DNA of 64,000 nt from Prevotella lacticifex (GCF_019973375.1 NZ_BPTV01000001.1:62001-126000); one strand, 5' to 3'; positions 51,741-61,914 are shown, counted from the stretch's first letter. Notes: generated from the sequence alone by a model not told the origin. Made by a program: numbers and translations.

Positions 51741-52547
51741 ATGAAAATTTTAAGAACACTGCTGCCCCTCGTAGCACTACTCTTCTGTTCGACGGTACAG
51801 GCCCAGAAAGTTGAGGACTTCGGGGTATTCAAGCACATGGGAGCCGGAGTCAGCGTAGGCACAGAGGGTATCGGCATCAACGTTGCCACACCAGTAACCA
51901 ATTATCTCGAGCTCGGTCTCGGCGTCAACTTCATGCCGGGAGTGAAAATTAAGGGCGACGTCGATGTCAACGACATCAAATACACCTATACCGATGCAGC
52001 CACGGGACTCTCCGTCCCGGTAACAATCCCTATGAGCGAGGTCAACATTCAGGCAAAGTTAGCACGTACGGTATTCGATTTCAAGGCCAATGTCTATCCT
52101 TTCGGGACGAAAAACGACCTCTTTGTGGCTGCGGGATTCTCCTTCGGCGGCAAGAAGATTGCCAAAATCTCCGGTCACAGTGAGGACGTAAAGAACTTCA
52201 TGGCCAGAACCGACGTGCCCGAGGCTGCCAAGGATCAGGTATATGCTGAGATCGACAAGTATCAGGTTGACTTCGACCGTAACGGTGATGTGAAGGGCGA
52301 CATCCGTGTCAACGCCTTCCGTCCCTATCTCGGTCTCGGTTACGGCCGTCTCGTTCCCAAGCACCGTCTGGGTTTCCGCGTAGAACTCGGCTGTCAGTTC
52401 ATGGGTAAGATGAAGATCTACCAGAACGACAAGGAGGTGAATATCAACGAGCTCGACAAGGACAAAGACGATGACGTATCGAAGTTTGTCGACAAGTTCA
52501 AGGTCTATCCCGTCCTGAAGTTCACCCTCGCCGGGAGACTGTTTTAA
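51741..52547 (+). CDS. Outer-membrane beta-barrel-like protein of unknown function
   Basis: The ATG at 51741 (MKILRTLLPLVALLFCSTVQAQ) gives a clear signal peptide; upstream in-frame codons belong to the leader. The 268-residue protein alternates polar and hydrophobic residues in strand-like segments (LELGLGVNFMPGVKI, LFVAAGFSFGG, RPYLGLGYGRLVPKHRLGFRVELG) and ends in a terminal aromatic, GRLF, as outer-membrane barrels do. An acidic loop (DKDKDDD) precedes the last strand. It stands alone with its own promoter. No specific family could be assigned. Confidence 0.8.
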   Translation: MKILRTLLPLVALLFCSTVQAQKVEDFGVFKHMGAGVSVGTEGIGINVATPVTNYLELGLGVNFMPGVKIKGDVDVNDIKYTYTDAATGLSVPVTIPMSEVNIQAKLARTVFDFKANVYPFGTKNDLFVAAGFSFGGKKIAKISGHSEDVKNFMARTDVPEAAKDQVYAEIDKYQVDFDRNGDVKGDIRVNAFRPYLGLGYGRLVPKHRLGFRVELGCQFMGKMKIYQNDKEVNINELDKDKDDDVSKFVDKFKVYPVLKFTLAGRLF

Positions 52548-53114
52548 ATGGAGCCGAGAGCCATTACAACCGGAGCTGCTGTCCATTTAACCCGGATTCG
52601 TGGGCCATTATGGCCAGATCCTTGCACCGCTTTAGTCGTTCACAAATCACCGAGAAAGCTATCATGCAGTCCATCGTAGCGATTAACGGACGACATCAGC
52701 GCGCCTCGCAGTTGCGAAAGCCGCCCATCGTGGCGCAAACCATCACAATAGATAAAACCCTTTTAATCTCATAAAGAACTCACTAAGGGCCACTGCTACT
52801 CATAAGAGTAATGCAGTGGCCCTGATTTTTTTTCCGATGCTGGAATCACGGGATAAACATCGTGCAGCCAAGCAGATGCAGAGTGCAAGGCATCCTATTG
52901 TAGTAAGACAATTGCACGGCCCGTTGTTCTTCCTCAATTACCCATCGTGAATGTCCGATAGGTCTACTGTGTGAATACCCAAATCTGTTTTCACCTTCCC
53001 AGCTAATCCATCGTGAATGACCGGTAGGTCCTCACGACTGTGCTACAAATTACCCTCCGTCGCAACATCCTTTCCCGCCTTCGACTCTGAATTTATTTTA
53101 CACCATTCCCATAC
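52548..53114. other. Intergenic region without a recognisable gene
   Basis: No coding frame with family features, RNA fold or terminator with a T-run was recognised here. A similar phrase, CATCGTGAATG with flanking variants and TAGGTC, occurs twice (near 52946 and 53010), suggesting another minor duplication. Confidence 0.5.
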
Positions 53115-53242
53115 ATGCCATTTGGCGTTGCAAAACAGACCGTTTCATCGTGCAAAACGGACCGTTTCGCGTTCCCAAATGGACCGTTTTGCAACGCCAT
53201 TTGGACCGTTTCGGAAAGGTACTGATAATCAACGGGTTACCC
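53115..53242. repeat. Dispersed palindromic 22-bp element, copy E
   Basis: Four 22-nt units (AAAACAGACC, AAAACGGACC, CAAATGGACC, CATTTGGACC) are followed by TGATAATCAACGGGTTAC. On the left, TTTACACCATTCC is the reverse complement of part of the right end of copy C, so this copy is rearranged relative to the others. Confidence 0.8.
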
Positions 53243-53388
53243 AGCTGAATTCAAAACGGAAACGGAACGAAATATCTTTACATAATATAATGGCGTTTTT
53301 GCGTCTGACAAGCGTTGATGCAGACAAACGGGCGTGCGGCACAGGACGGTTGGAGGGGCGGTCGTAGTGGCCTCCCGATTGCCAATCC

Positions 53389-53571
53389 CACGTAGGGGTG
53401 GGGTTTATCCCCACCCTACCGACAGCGGACGAGGAGCAAAAGATACATCGGAGCTGATAAGGATGGGAGTTACCCCCACCCTACCAATAGCTGACGAGGA
53501 GCAAAAGATATATCGGAGCTGATAGGGATGGGAGTTATCCCCACCCTACCGACAGCGTACGAGATGCAAAA
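53389..53571. repeat. 65-bp tandem repeat, about 2.8 copies
   Basis: Two nearly identical 65-nt units (53421-53485 and 53486-53550) are flanked by partial copies. Each ends in GGATGGGAGTTATCCCCACC and CTACC, whose last part also appears near 51303. Confidence 0.85.
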
Positions 53572-53573
53572 AA

Positions 53574-53610
53574 AGCAAATTATTTGAGATAATTTCTCAA
53601 ATAATTTGCT
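53574..53610 (-). terminator. Terminator of the starch-type Sus operon
   Basis: A perfect 16-bp stem (53574-53589 with 53595-53610, 5-nt loop), followed on the minus strand by seven T residues, lies 29 nt past the amylase stop. Confidence 0.88.
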
Positions 53611-53638
53611 TGTAAACTGATTCAAGCAGATCCGATAC

Positions 53639-55246
53639 CTACAATTCGTTTTCCTTTACCCAAATAGAGAAGCCCCTTGGCTGCACAATAAATGTTACAC
53701 GTCCATCTTTAGAAACTTTTACTTTATTCGTTGGTGAAAATGCATCAACCAGTTGCGTATCGGACAAATCTTTAAAACCTTGAGAATTAACTGAGAGGTT
53801 AATGCTTAAAGTGTCTGTATCATTGTTGTTTAAAACGATAATAGCTCCACTTGTAGATCTTGTGCCTTGCCGTCGGGCAACATAAACGTTTTTTGTAACT
53901 TTCTCTGGTGATGGATTCCCTGTTTCTGTAAGAACTACGGTCTTACCGCCAATATACTTTTTCCTTATTTCAATGAGCTTTGAGATCGTGTCTTTAAGAC
54001 TTGTTGGGGCTTCAACTATTTGCTGATGGTCATTAACGTCATATTGTTTAACAGTAAAATAATGTGGATAGAAAATGCAAGGCGTTCCTTCATGAGTCAG
54101 GATATAAGCATAAGCCATTGCATAATCTTTAGTTATCCACTTATCATGCTCTTTGCCTGTATCGTGGTTATCGACGAAAGTGACAACATTGTCTGGTGGC
54201 AAGGCGTAACCTTCGTTATTACGAATCATACCTGCGTGATTAAGACGTGATATATCAAAGTCGTTGCCACTATTATTGCACATTTCTGTTAGTGTAAATT
54301 TCAAAGGAAAATCAAACGCATGTACATTTGCGTTGCCTTTTGCTACGCTGTCAACCCATTCTTTAATGTATTTAGCCGACCCCCAGTATTCGCCAACAAC
54401 AAATGGCTGTTTACCATTTAATAGCGGTAGACCGCGAATCCATCTGCTGACGAATTCAGGTTGAAGTCCACGAACAAAATCCATTCTGAATCCGTCAAAT
54501 CCAATTTCGTTTCTTAGCCATTTGCCCCAGTTACATAGTCTGGTCTGTACTTCCACGCTATATGTGTCCAAATCGTTTCCAAAGAATTTTGTCCTTGGAC
54601 GCAGCACATCGTCGGTAAAATCAGTCAGAGAATCATTTTCTGACGAAGGGTGAAAATTCCAATATCTCCATTCATAATTTGGTTCACCTGCACCATTATG
54701 CTTTGGGAAATAAAGATGAGTCTTTGTGTAAGCAACAGAGTCTATCCAACGAATATCTTCTTCCGGATAAGCTTCTTTTCTTCCAGATTTTACATAATCA
54801 GTAACAACAGGATTCTTTTCAAAGTTTTCATCGCCACCATATAGATGATTGAGTACTACATCAGAATATACATTGATATTATTTCTGTGCATTTCGGCAA
54901 TCATTTCTTCCAATTCCTTTCGGCTGCCATATCTTGTCTCTATGGTACCTTTCTGAAAGTAGTTGCCTAAATCAAAATGGTCATAAATTCCATATCCGCT
55001 GTCAACTATGCCCCAATTTCCTTTTGCAGGGACCGGAGTCCATACGCTTGTTATACCTACATCCTTTAATTCAGGCGCGATCTCTCTCAAATGATCCCAC
55101 CATGACCCGTTCTTGTTTGCCTCGTCAACAGGCACATCCCAATAGAATGCCTGCATCATGACATTGGATATATTGTTTTGTGCTAATATTAAACAAGGAA
55201 AGAAAAGAAACAGTAGACAAAAAAAATAACGAATGCTTTTCTTCAT
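53639..55246 (-). CDS. Secreted GH13 alpha-amylase
   Basis: Cleaves alpha-1,4-glucans such as starch. The start at 55246 ([16 protein letters not shown]) gives a signal peptide ending LILAQ. The GH13 barrel begins [12 protein letters not shown]; region II is GFRMDFVRG with nucleophile D256, the acid/base is E286 (VVGEYWGS), and D362 lies in [10 protein letters not shown]-terminal beta domain completes the 535 residues. It is the last gene of the Sus-like locus and is separated from the susE gene by a strong stem-loop. Its codons are noticeably more AT-rich than those of the arabinan-type PUL. Confidence 0.94.
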   Translation of the reverse strand: MKKSIRYFFCLLFLFFPCLILAQNNISNVMMQAFYWDVPVDEANKNGSWWDHLREIAPELKDVGITSVWTPVPAKGNWGIVDSGYGIYDHFDLGNYFQKGTIETRYGSRKELEEMIAEMHRNNINVYSDVVLNHLYGGDENFEKNPVVTDYVKSGRKEAYPEEDIRWIDSVAYTKTHLYFPKHNGAGEPNYEWRYWNFHPSSENDSLTDFTDDVLRPRTKFFGNDLDTYSVEVQTRLCNWGKWLRNEIGFDGFRMDFVRGLQPEFVSRWIRGLPLLNGKQPFVVGEYWGSAKYIKEWVDSVAKGNANVHAFDFPLKFTLTEMCNNSGNDFDISRLNHAGMIRNNEGYALPPDNVVTFVDNHDTGKEHDKWITKDYAMAYAYILTHEGTPCIFYPHYFTVKQYDVNDHQQIVEAPTSLKDTISKLIEIRKKYIGGKTVVLTETGNPSPEKVTKNVYVARRQGTRSTSGAIIVLNNNDTDTLSINLSVNSQGFKDLSDTQLVDAFSPTNKVKVSKDGRVTFIVQPRGFSIWVKENEL

Positions 55247-55263
55247 AAAAACTATAAAACAAA

Positions 55264-55300
55264 TTGCTTCTGGGGTAGCTGTTTTATACCCCAGAAGCAA
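55264..55300 (-). terminator. Intercistronic stem-loop between susE and amylase genes
   Basis: TTGCTTCTGGGGTA (55264-55277) and TACCCCAGAAGCAA (55287-55300) form a perfect 14-bp stem with a 9-nt loop. On the minus strand a T-rich stretch (TTTGTTTTA) follows, so it may terminate part of the transcription before the amylase gene. Confidence 0.75.
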
Positions 55301-55312
55301 AATATAGAAATT

Positions 55313-56905
55313 TTATGCAGGAGTGATTGTTGCCTTGTTGTTATTGGCATCAAGGGTAATCTTGTATGTGCCTGCACTTACGTGAATGTTCGGTCCGTCT
55401 TGAGTGAGGGCGTTGAGGTCACCACCAAGGTTGATAGTCCATGATGCATCCCAACGGAACTTGAGGTCGCCGTCATTGACAGTGGCTGTAATCGACCAAG
55501 TCTGAGTGGCGGGATCATAAGTCATAAGCTGTCCCTTATCCCAACCGTCAGGCAGAGCATCACCGATGATTTCCCATCCGGTCTTTGCTACCGATGCAAC
55601 CATCTTCTTGGTATCAGCAGTAATCTTGTAGTAACCGGCATTCGGAATAACGATATTCGCGCCATCACCAATGACGAAATCACCCTTCGACTGATCATCG
55701 TTCCATGTTATGTCGCCAACGATTCCAATCCATGTGCCACCGTCATAGAACTTGAACTCTGTACCAGCATCGAAGTAACCTGAGCCTGTGTACTTGAAGT
55801 CGCGAGCCTCTGATGTTACCTTGTATGCCGACTCTGCCTCCGGCGACCAGCCCTGGTAACTGCCAGGAAGGGTCATGAACGCACTACTCAGTTCGATAGT
55901 TGTCTCTTCGAGCGAGTATGTGTATTTGCCAGCATTCGTGAGATTCAGAGTTACGATGTATGCACTCTCATTTGCTACAGGAATATCAGAGCCACTCGGT
56001 GCAAGACCAAATTCTGTTGCTCCGTCGCCACCATAGTTGATAGTCCAGTCATTGTTTGCACGGAACTTGAAATGATTTGGGGTCAGGGATGTTATGACAG
56101 TCCACAAACGTGTATTCTCGTCATACTCCATTTGTGTGTCGGTACTCCAACCACCGGATGTGGCGTCGCCAATAATGCCCCATGTGTTGCATGGAACAGA
56201 CTGTGAAACTGAGCCGTCAGGATTGAGTGTTACTTCGACAAACCCCTTGCCTTCATCTGTAACGGTCTGGTTGCTAGCAAGCACCTTGCTTACATCCTTA
56301 CCATCAAGTATTGCGTATGAGGTTGCATTGTCAAACTGTACGTATCCCTGGTAAACGCCATCGCCATCAGGGTCGCCGATGAGATAAGCCTTTGTGAAGT
56401 CCCAGTCAGGATAGCCAACTGCGACATAGGCATAAGGCCAATCGATATTGTCAGTATTCGGGTCATAGGCAGTAGCTTTGAAGCTGACGGTATTTGACGC
56501 GCTGTCCTGCGCATTGTCAAAAGCCTTTGACTTCAGCGATACAGTGTAATCGTTGCTCTGACCAGGATAGGCACCGATCTTAGCAAGGATGCTGTTCATC
56601 TCCGAGTTGGTAAAAGTAAGCTTATTATCGCCGGTCTCGCCAATGACGGTACTCTCCTGATTGCTGTTATTGGTCAGCGTTACTTCATAGTTGACTACTG
56701 CTCCGGCGCCGTAATTCGCCTTTTCCCATGAAATCTCAGGGAAGTTCTCTGATCTGTTGTCCTTTGTTATTACAACATCCGACGGAGAAACTGGATTCAG
56801 CGTGGCAGTATGCCGCAGTTGCAAAACAGGGTCGGTGATGTCGTCAGAGCACGACACCATTGCAAGGACTGTTGCGGCAAGGAATATATATTTTTTTAGT
56901 TTCAT
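55313..56905 (-). CDS. SusE/SusF-type starch-binding outer-membrane lipoprotein
   Basis: The start at 56905 gives MKLKKYIFLAATVLAMVSC, a lipoprotein signal. The N-terminal SusE domain (ATLNPVSPSDVVITKDN ... FPEISWEKANYGAGAVVNYEVTL) is followed by starch-binding domains of the SusE/F type; repeated signatures are WGIIGDATSGGWSTDTQM ... FKFRANNDWTINYGGD and WEIIGDALPDGWDKGQLM ... LKFRWDASWTINLGGD, with a more divergent one between. These domains bind alpha-glucans on the cell surface. It lies between susD and the amylase gene. Confidence 0.93.
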   Translation of the reverse strand: MKLKKYIFLAATVLAMVSCSDDITDPVLQLRHTATLNPVSPSDVVITKDNRSENFPEISWEKANYGAGAVVNYEVTLTNNSNQESTVIGETGDNKLTFTNSEMNSILAKIGAYPGQSNDYTVSLKSKAFDNAQDSASNTVSFKATAYDPNTDNIDWPYAYVAVGYPDWDFTKAYLIGDPDGDGVYQGYVQFDNATSYAILDGKDVSKVLASNQTVTDEGKGFVEVTLNPDGSVSQSVPCNTWGIIGDATSGGWSTDTQMEYDENTRLWTVITSLTPNHFKFRANNDWTINYGGDGATEFGLAPSGSDIPVANESAYIVTLNLTNAGKYTYSLEETTIELSSAFMTLPGSYQGWSPEAESAYKVTSEARDFKYTGSGYFDAGTEFKFYDGGTWIGIVGDITWNDDQSKGDFVIGDGANIVIPNAGYYKITADTKKMVASVAKTGWEIIGDALPDGWDKGQLMTYDPATQTWSITATVNDGDLKFRWDASWTINLGGDLNALTQDGPNIHVSAGTYKITLDANNNKATITPA

Positions 56906-56918
56906 AATACTTTGCTTT

Positions 56919-58529
56919 TTAGTAACCTTCATTTTGTGTCAAATTCTCATTAGAGCCAATATCGTCAGAAGGCAATGGGAAAACTGAGTAATAGCTTGCT
57001 ACACCCTTACCCTCGGCGACTCCGCCCTTCCATGGCCATACATAGTCATCGCCGGTGTACTTGCCGAAACGGACAAGGTCAGTACGGCGCTGTGCCTCGA
57101 AGAACATCTCACGTCCACGCTCGTCAAGCATGAAGTCAAGATTGAAATCGCTGTCTGAGATAGGTGCTGCAAGTTTGTCGGTATATGCACGCTTGCGCAG
57201 GTCATTGATATAGCCGATGGCTTCGGATCTTGTTGCACCCTGGCCGCCACGGAGTACGGCTTCGGCAAGATTCAGATAGACCTCGCCAAGACGGAACAAT
57301 GGGAAGTCGGTGTAAGCCTCGGTTGATGCAGGCTTGCTGCCGTCCTTGTTTACATTGTAGAACTTTGTTACAGGAATACCATTATTCTTGAAATCAGACT
57401 CGCTGGTAATTTCATAATTGGTTGTAGCATCGGTGCGCAACATCTGACGACGGCTGTCCTTGTCATATTCGTTTTCCTTTGTAAAGAGCTTGAAGAGTGA
57501 CGACTTGGCGCGTACACCCTGCCATCCACCTTTTGCATTGGTTTCTTCTTGGAAATCGGCAGAGCCCCAGCAAAGCAGTGCTGTCATTCCTCCCCATGTC
57601 ATGGTTTCCTCGCCTTCATAGCGGCATGGGAAAATCATCTCCAGAGAGTGGTCGTTGTCGGCCTTGAACATATCGCCATAGTTCTCTTCAAGTTTGTATC
57701 CGGCATTGATAACCTTTTTTGAGTAGGTTATGCAGTCGGTATAGCGGTTCTCACCAACATAGGTTTCTGCATTCAGGTACAGGCGAGATAGGGCTGCCCA
57801 CAGCGCTGCCTTGTTGGCATGTCCGTAATCGTCATTCCATCCCGGTACAGGGTCGAGAAGGTCAGGCTCGGCCGCAAGCATCTCGCTTTCAATATACTTA
57901 AACAAGTCTTCCTTCATGATCTGCTTAGGGCGTGCACTTCCTACTGTGCTTGTCTCATCGACGAAAGGAACGTTGCGATACAGGTCAAGAGCGTACTCAT
58001 ACATCAGTGCTCTCATGAAGCGGGCTTCGGCACGATACTGCTTGACCTTTGCAATGACGTCATCGCTGCATCCACGTGAAGCCAGCTTGTCGTCGGTAGT
58101 CTCACGAAGGAAAGCATTCGAAAGCATAATCTGATAGAACAGACGATAATAAGAGCCTTTTATCCAAGGAGAAGATGCGCTCCATGAAATATGGTTGAAG
58201 TCTGGGATGCCCGGGTCGTTCCAGCAGCAATGAGCATCATCGGAAGCAAGTTCCTGCATGTTCCACAGTACACGAATGAAAGAAGCCTGTGATCCTCCAT
58301 CAATGCCTACAACATCCTGCTCGGCATCACCGCCCTGGTTACCGCCGATAACAAGTCCGGCATATATCTTGGCCAGACTCTCCGTGTAAGAATCTATTTT
58401 GCTGCCGAAGACAACATCCGATACGAGGTCGTCCTTATCGATAGGCACAGTGTTGAGGTCGTCGGTGCATGACGAGAAGGTCATTATGCCGACAACAGCT
58501 ATGATGGAAATAAATTTTATTCTTTTCAT
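56919..58529 (-). CDS. susD: SusD family starch-type glycan-binding lipoprotein
   Basis: The lipoprotein signal ends MTFSSC, followed by TDDLNTVPIDKDD. Family features include YRAEARFMRALMYEYALDLYRNVPFVDE and FRLGEVYLNLAEAVLRGGQG. The 536-residue length is normal. It starts 11 nt after susC and precedes susE, the order of the Bacteroides sus operon. The symbol reflects locus order and family, not proven identity. Confidence 0.94.
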   Translation of the reverse strand: MKRIKFISIIAVVGIMTFSSCTDDLNTVPIDKDDLVSDVVFGSKIDSYTESLAKIYAGLVIGGNQGGDAEQDVVGIDGGSQASFIRVLWNMQELASDDAHCCWNDPGIPDFNHISWSASSPWIKGSYYRLFYQIMLSNAFLRETTDDKLASRGCSDDVIAKVKQYRAEARFMRALMYEYALDLYRNVPFVDETSTVGSARPKQIMKEDLFKYIESEMLAAEPDLLDPVPGWNDDYGHANKAALWAALSRLYLNAETYVGENRYTDCITYSKKVINAGYKLEENYGDMFKADNDHSLEMIFPCRYEGEETMTWGGMTALLCWGSADFQEETNAKGGWQGVRAKSSLFKLFTKENEYDKDSRRQMLRTDATTNYEITSESDFKNNGIPVTKFYNVNKDGSKPASTEAYTDFPLFRLGEVYLNLAEAVLRGGQGATRSEAIGYINDLRKRAYTDKLAAPISDSDFNLDFMLDERGREMFFEAQRRTDLVRFGKYTGDDYVWPWKGGVAEGKGVASYYSVFPLPSDDIGSNENLTQNEGY

Positions 58530-58540
58530 TGTCTTTAGTT

Positions 58541-61540
58541 TTAGAAATTAACGTTTACACCCAACAGGAATGAAATTGGTCTTGGATAGAGGTTGTTGTC
58601 AATGCCATCACCACTGATTTCTGGGTCAAGTCCGCTGTAGTTGGTTATTACGAAAGGATTCTGAACGGTGAAGTAAACTCTTGCGTTCTGCTTTTCGTTA
58701 AACAGTTTGTCGAACGTATATCCGAGGGTTATGTTGTCCATACGCAGGAATGAAGCTTTCTGAACATAGAAGCTGCTGCGGTACTGACCGGCCTTGAAGT
58801 CGTCAACCCAAGCTGATGTCATACGGTTCTTCAAGAATCCTGTCTGGTCGTACATTTGTGAGCCGTCCCATGCTTCTCGGTTCGACTGTACATTGTTATA
58901 TACATAGTTGCCAAGACTTGCGCGGAGTGCGAATGACAGATCCCAGTTCTTATAAGAGATCTGGTTGCTTAGTCCCATGAATACGTTAGGCGCAGACTTC
59001 TTGTAAACGATCAGGTCGTTTTCGTCAATTTTGTTATCTCCATTTTGATCAACATAAGCGCCTTCTATTGGTCTGCCGTTGTTGTCATACATTTGCTCGA
59101 ACACATAGAATGAGTTATATGGATGGTTCACGGCATTAATCATGATGTTGTAGCCTGTAGCTCCGTCTATACCTCCATGAATAACACCCTTGTAGGATGG
59201 ATCATCGTTGAATGTCAGCTTGGTAATCTCATTCTTGTTGTATGAGAGATTGTAGCTGATGGTCCAATCCCAGTCCTTTGTAACGACAGGATGAGCTGTC
59301 AGAGAGAACTCAATACCCTTGTTCTCCAAAGTTCCGACGTTAGTGAGGAGTTCGTTACTGAAGTTAGTTCCTGCCGGAGCAGTAACTGTGTTAAGCAGAT
59401 TGTCGGTCTTGCGATAATAGTAATCGAATGTTCCGGTAATTCTGTTCTTGAGGAATCCAAAGTCCAATCCGACATTCCATGTCTTGGTCTCCTCCCACTT
59501 AAGATTCTCGTCATAAGCCTGTGGCGCAATTAGTCTGTACTCGGTATTGCCGAAGTAGTAGTTGGCTCCTGCCTTAGAGTAAGAATAGCGTGCCAAATAT
59601 GGATAATCACCATTGTTCAGGTTCTGCTGACCTGTAACACCATAGCCAAGACGAAGCTTAAGGGCAGACAGCCACTTGACGTTCTTAAGGAACTTCTCCT
59701 CGTTTATGCGCCATGCCAATGCAACTGAAGGGAATACACCCCAACGGTTGTGCTTGCTGAATCGTGAAGAACCATCATCACGAAGGGTAAAGGTAAGCAG
59801 ATAACGGTCAAGAAGGCTATAGTTTAAACGTCCGAAGAAAGAGATAAGGTAGTTCTCGGTTCTGTTTTCAATACCGTCTTTATAGTATTCCTGTCCTTTC
59901 TCTTCAGCGAATTTGGCAGAATACGGATACTTCGTCCAGTCAGAAGAATAGAAGTGCTGCCAAGAATAACCAGCCATTACGTCGATGTTGTGAACACCGA
60001 ATGTGTTGTTGTAATCAAGGTAGAACTCAAGCAGTTCATCTCTCTTAAGCTGGTAGTAGCTTGTGTTTTCACCAAATCCTGTCTTGTAGTTTCCTGAACT
60101 CCATGTCATAGGAGAATTATCCTGAATAATGACATCACCTTCTCCCTTTGATACGTCGTAACCAAGATTCAGGTTAGCGCGCAGCTGTGGCAGGAAATGG
60201 AACTTATAATCGAGCTGTATATTACCAATGCTACGATATACAGTTGATTTGTCGCTCTTTGAATCCAGAATAGATACAGGGTTGGTAAGTCCTATGTCGA
60301 TAGGCTTGCCGTTTGTCTGGTTAAGGTACATAAAATATCCGTTACCATACTCTGATCCGTCCATGTAAACAGGCTGGGTAGGATCGTATTGGGTAGCCAG
60401 ACCAACAGCACCGGTGTCGGCGAAGCGGTTGGTATTATAGATACCCTTTACGTTAATCTGGATATTCAGATGTTTGTCGAAGAGTTGTGGATTAAGATTA
60501 ATGGCACCAGTCAAGCGCTGCATGTTGGAAGTCTTGAGGATACCATTCTCGTCAGTATAGCCCACTGATACACGATAAGGCATGTGTGGTACGGCACCTG
60601 AGACGCTGACATTATGGTCAGTGCTGACCGATGTGCGGAATATTTCCTTCTGCCAGTCGGTATCACTGTTTCCCAATGCTGCTACCTGTGCGCTACCTTC
60701 ACCGAATTTTGAAGTAACAAAGTTTCTGAAGTCGTTGGCCGACATTACATCAACTTCGTTCTTTCTTGTGCTCAGTTTAACGTTACCGCTGTAGCTGACC
60801 TTTACACGTCCTGCCTGACCCTTCCTGGTGGTAATAATAATCACACCATTTGACGCACGTGAGCCATATATTGCGGTAGCAGAAGCATCCTTCAGAATTG
60901 TAAATGTCTCAATATCATTAGGATTTACAATTGAGAGCGGATTTGACATTCCATTGATACCTCCGTCGTCAACAGGAACACCGTCGATGACAATTAGAGG
61001 GTTGTTGGATGCCGACATTGACGAGCCGCCACGAATACGGATTGTTGCTCCACTGCCCGGAGCACCACCGTCGGTAATGACACTTACACCGGCAGCCTGG
61101 CCTACGAGCATGTCGGTAGCTGATGTTACAGCACCTTTGACAAGTTTGTCGGTTCCTAATGCTGTGACGGAACCGGTCAGGTCGTTTTTCTTTACCTGAC
61201 CATAACCGATGACGACAACCTCGTCAAGATTCTCAGAGTTAGCAACCATTTTTACGCTTACAGAAGGCGCTGCTGCAACAACGACCTCTTTGTAGCCAAC
61301 ATAAGAGATTTGAATGTTGTCGCCTTGGTTTGCCTGGATGGTAAAATTACCGTCCAAATCGGTAATCGTTCCTCCACTTTGGCCGACTACACGAACAGTT
61401 GCTCCAATGATTCCTTCGCCTGTAGCGTCTACGACATGACCTTTGACCGAGATTTGCTGGGCAAAAGCATTCATAGAGAGAATTAGGCAGGAAATGACTG
61501 CCAAAATTCTTAGAGGCATTCTTACTAGTACCTGTTTCAT
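58541..61540 (-). CDS. susC: SusC family TonB-dependent transporter of the starch-type locus
   Basis: The ATG at 61540 (MKQVLVRMPLRILAVISCLIL) gives a signal peptide ending NAFAQ; the frame continues upstream without a signal. The carboxypeptidase-like domain starts ISVKGHVVDATGEGIIGATVRV, the TonB-box-like segment is DEVVVIGYG (106-114), and the plug has IRIRGGSSMSASNNPLIVIDGVP. The barrel ends LGVNVNF. At 999 residues it matches SusC. Neighbouring SusR-like, SusD, SusE and GH13 genes point to maltooligosaccharide import. Confidence 0.95.
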   Translation of the reverse strand: MKQVLVRMPLRILAVISCLILSMNAFAQQISVKGHVVDATGEGIIGATVRVVGQSGGTITDLDGNFTIQANQGDNIQISYVGYKEVVVAAAPSVSVKMVANSENLDEVVVIGYGQVKKNDLTGSVTALGTDKLVKGAVTSATDMLVGQAAGVSVITDGGAPGSGATIRIRGGSSMSASNNPLIVIDGVPVDDGGINGMSNPLSIVNPNDIETFTILKDASATAIYGSRASNGVIIITTRKGQAGRVKVSYSGNVKLSTRKNEVDVMSANDFRNFVTSKFGEGSAQVAALGNSDTDWQKEIFRTSVSTDHNVSVSGAVPHMPYRVSVGYTDENGILKTSNMQRLTGAINLNPQLFDKHLNIQINVKGIYNTNRFADTGAVGLATQYDPTQPVYMDGSEYGNGYFMYLNQTNGKPIDIGLTNPVSILDSKSDKSTVYRSIGNIQLDYKFHFLPQLRANLNLGYDVSKGEGDVIIQDNSPMTWSSGNYKTGFGENTSYYQLKRDELLEFYLDYNNTFGVHNIDVMAGYSWQHFYSSDWTKYPYSAKFAEEKGQEYYKDGIENRTENYLISFFGRLNYSLLDRYLLTFTLRDDGSSRFSKHNRWGVFPSVALAWRINEEKFLKNVKWLSALKLRLGYGVTGQQNLNNGDYPYLARYSYSKAGANYYFGNTEYRLIAPQAYDENLKWEETKTWNVGLDFGFLKNRITGTFDYYYRKTDNLLNTVTAPAGTNFSNELLTNVGTLENKGIEFSLTAHPVVTKDWDWTISYNLSYNKNEITKLTFNDDPSYKGVIHGGIDGATGYNIMINAVNHPYNSFYVFEQMYDNNGRPIEGAYVDQNGDNKIDENDLIVYKKSAPNVFMGLSNQISYKNWDLSFALRASLGNYVYNNVQSNREAWDGSQMYDQTGFLKNRMTSAWVDDFKAGQYRSSFYVQKASFLRMDNITLGYTFDKLFNEKQNARVYFTVQNPFVITNYSGLDPEISGDGIDNNLYPRPISFLLGVNVNF

Positions 61541-61694
61541 CTTGTTGTTTTTAGTTAATATATAATGTAAGTTACAATTTCGCTCCAAAAGGCATCATTA
61601 TTGTATATGGCATTCACTCTATATATTTTGAATGATGAAGCAGGTAAATGTTTACACACAACATGATGCCGTACTAGGCAAATATCATTATTTT

Positions 61695-61782
61695 ATAACG
61701 ATTCGTTATGCTGTATTTCGATTCACATCGAGATAAACATAAAGTTGCCTACCACATGATTTTACCATGCGATGCAAATTTA
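61695..61782 (-). promoter_or_regulatory. Regulatory region of the starch-type susC operon
   Basis: A -7 match TAAATTTG lies at 61775-61782 on the minus strand without a good -33. Two short palindromes follow downstream of it: ATAACG-ATT-CGTTAT (61695-61709) and TCGAT-TCAC-ATCGA (61718-61731). The leader to the ATG at 61540 would be about 230 nt. The rest of 61541-61914 shows no gene. Confidence 0.4.
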
Positions 61783-61914
61783 TATTAAAATAATACAAGA
61801 TAAAAGCGTATGGAGAGAAAATGGAGAAATGTAAAAAAGTTAATATGTTGATAAACAGCATATTAACTTTTCGCTATGTAGATAAAAATGGAGATGCCTT
61901 AAAAAGCCATTTTC

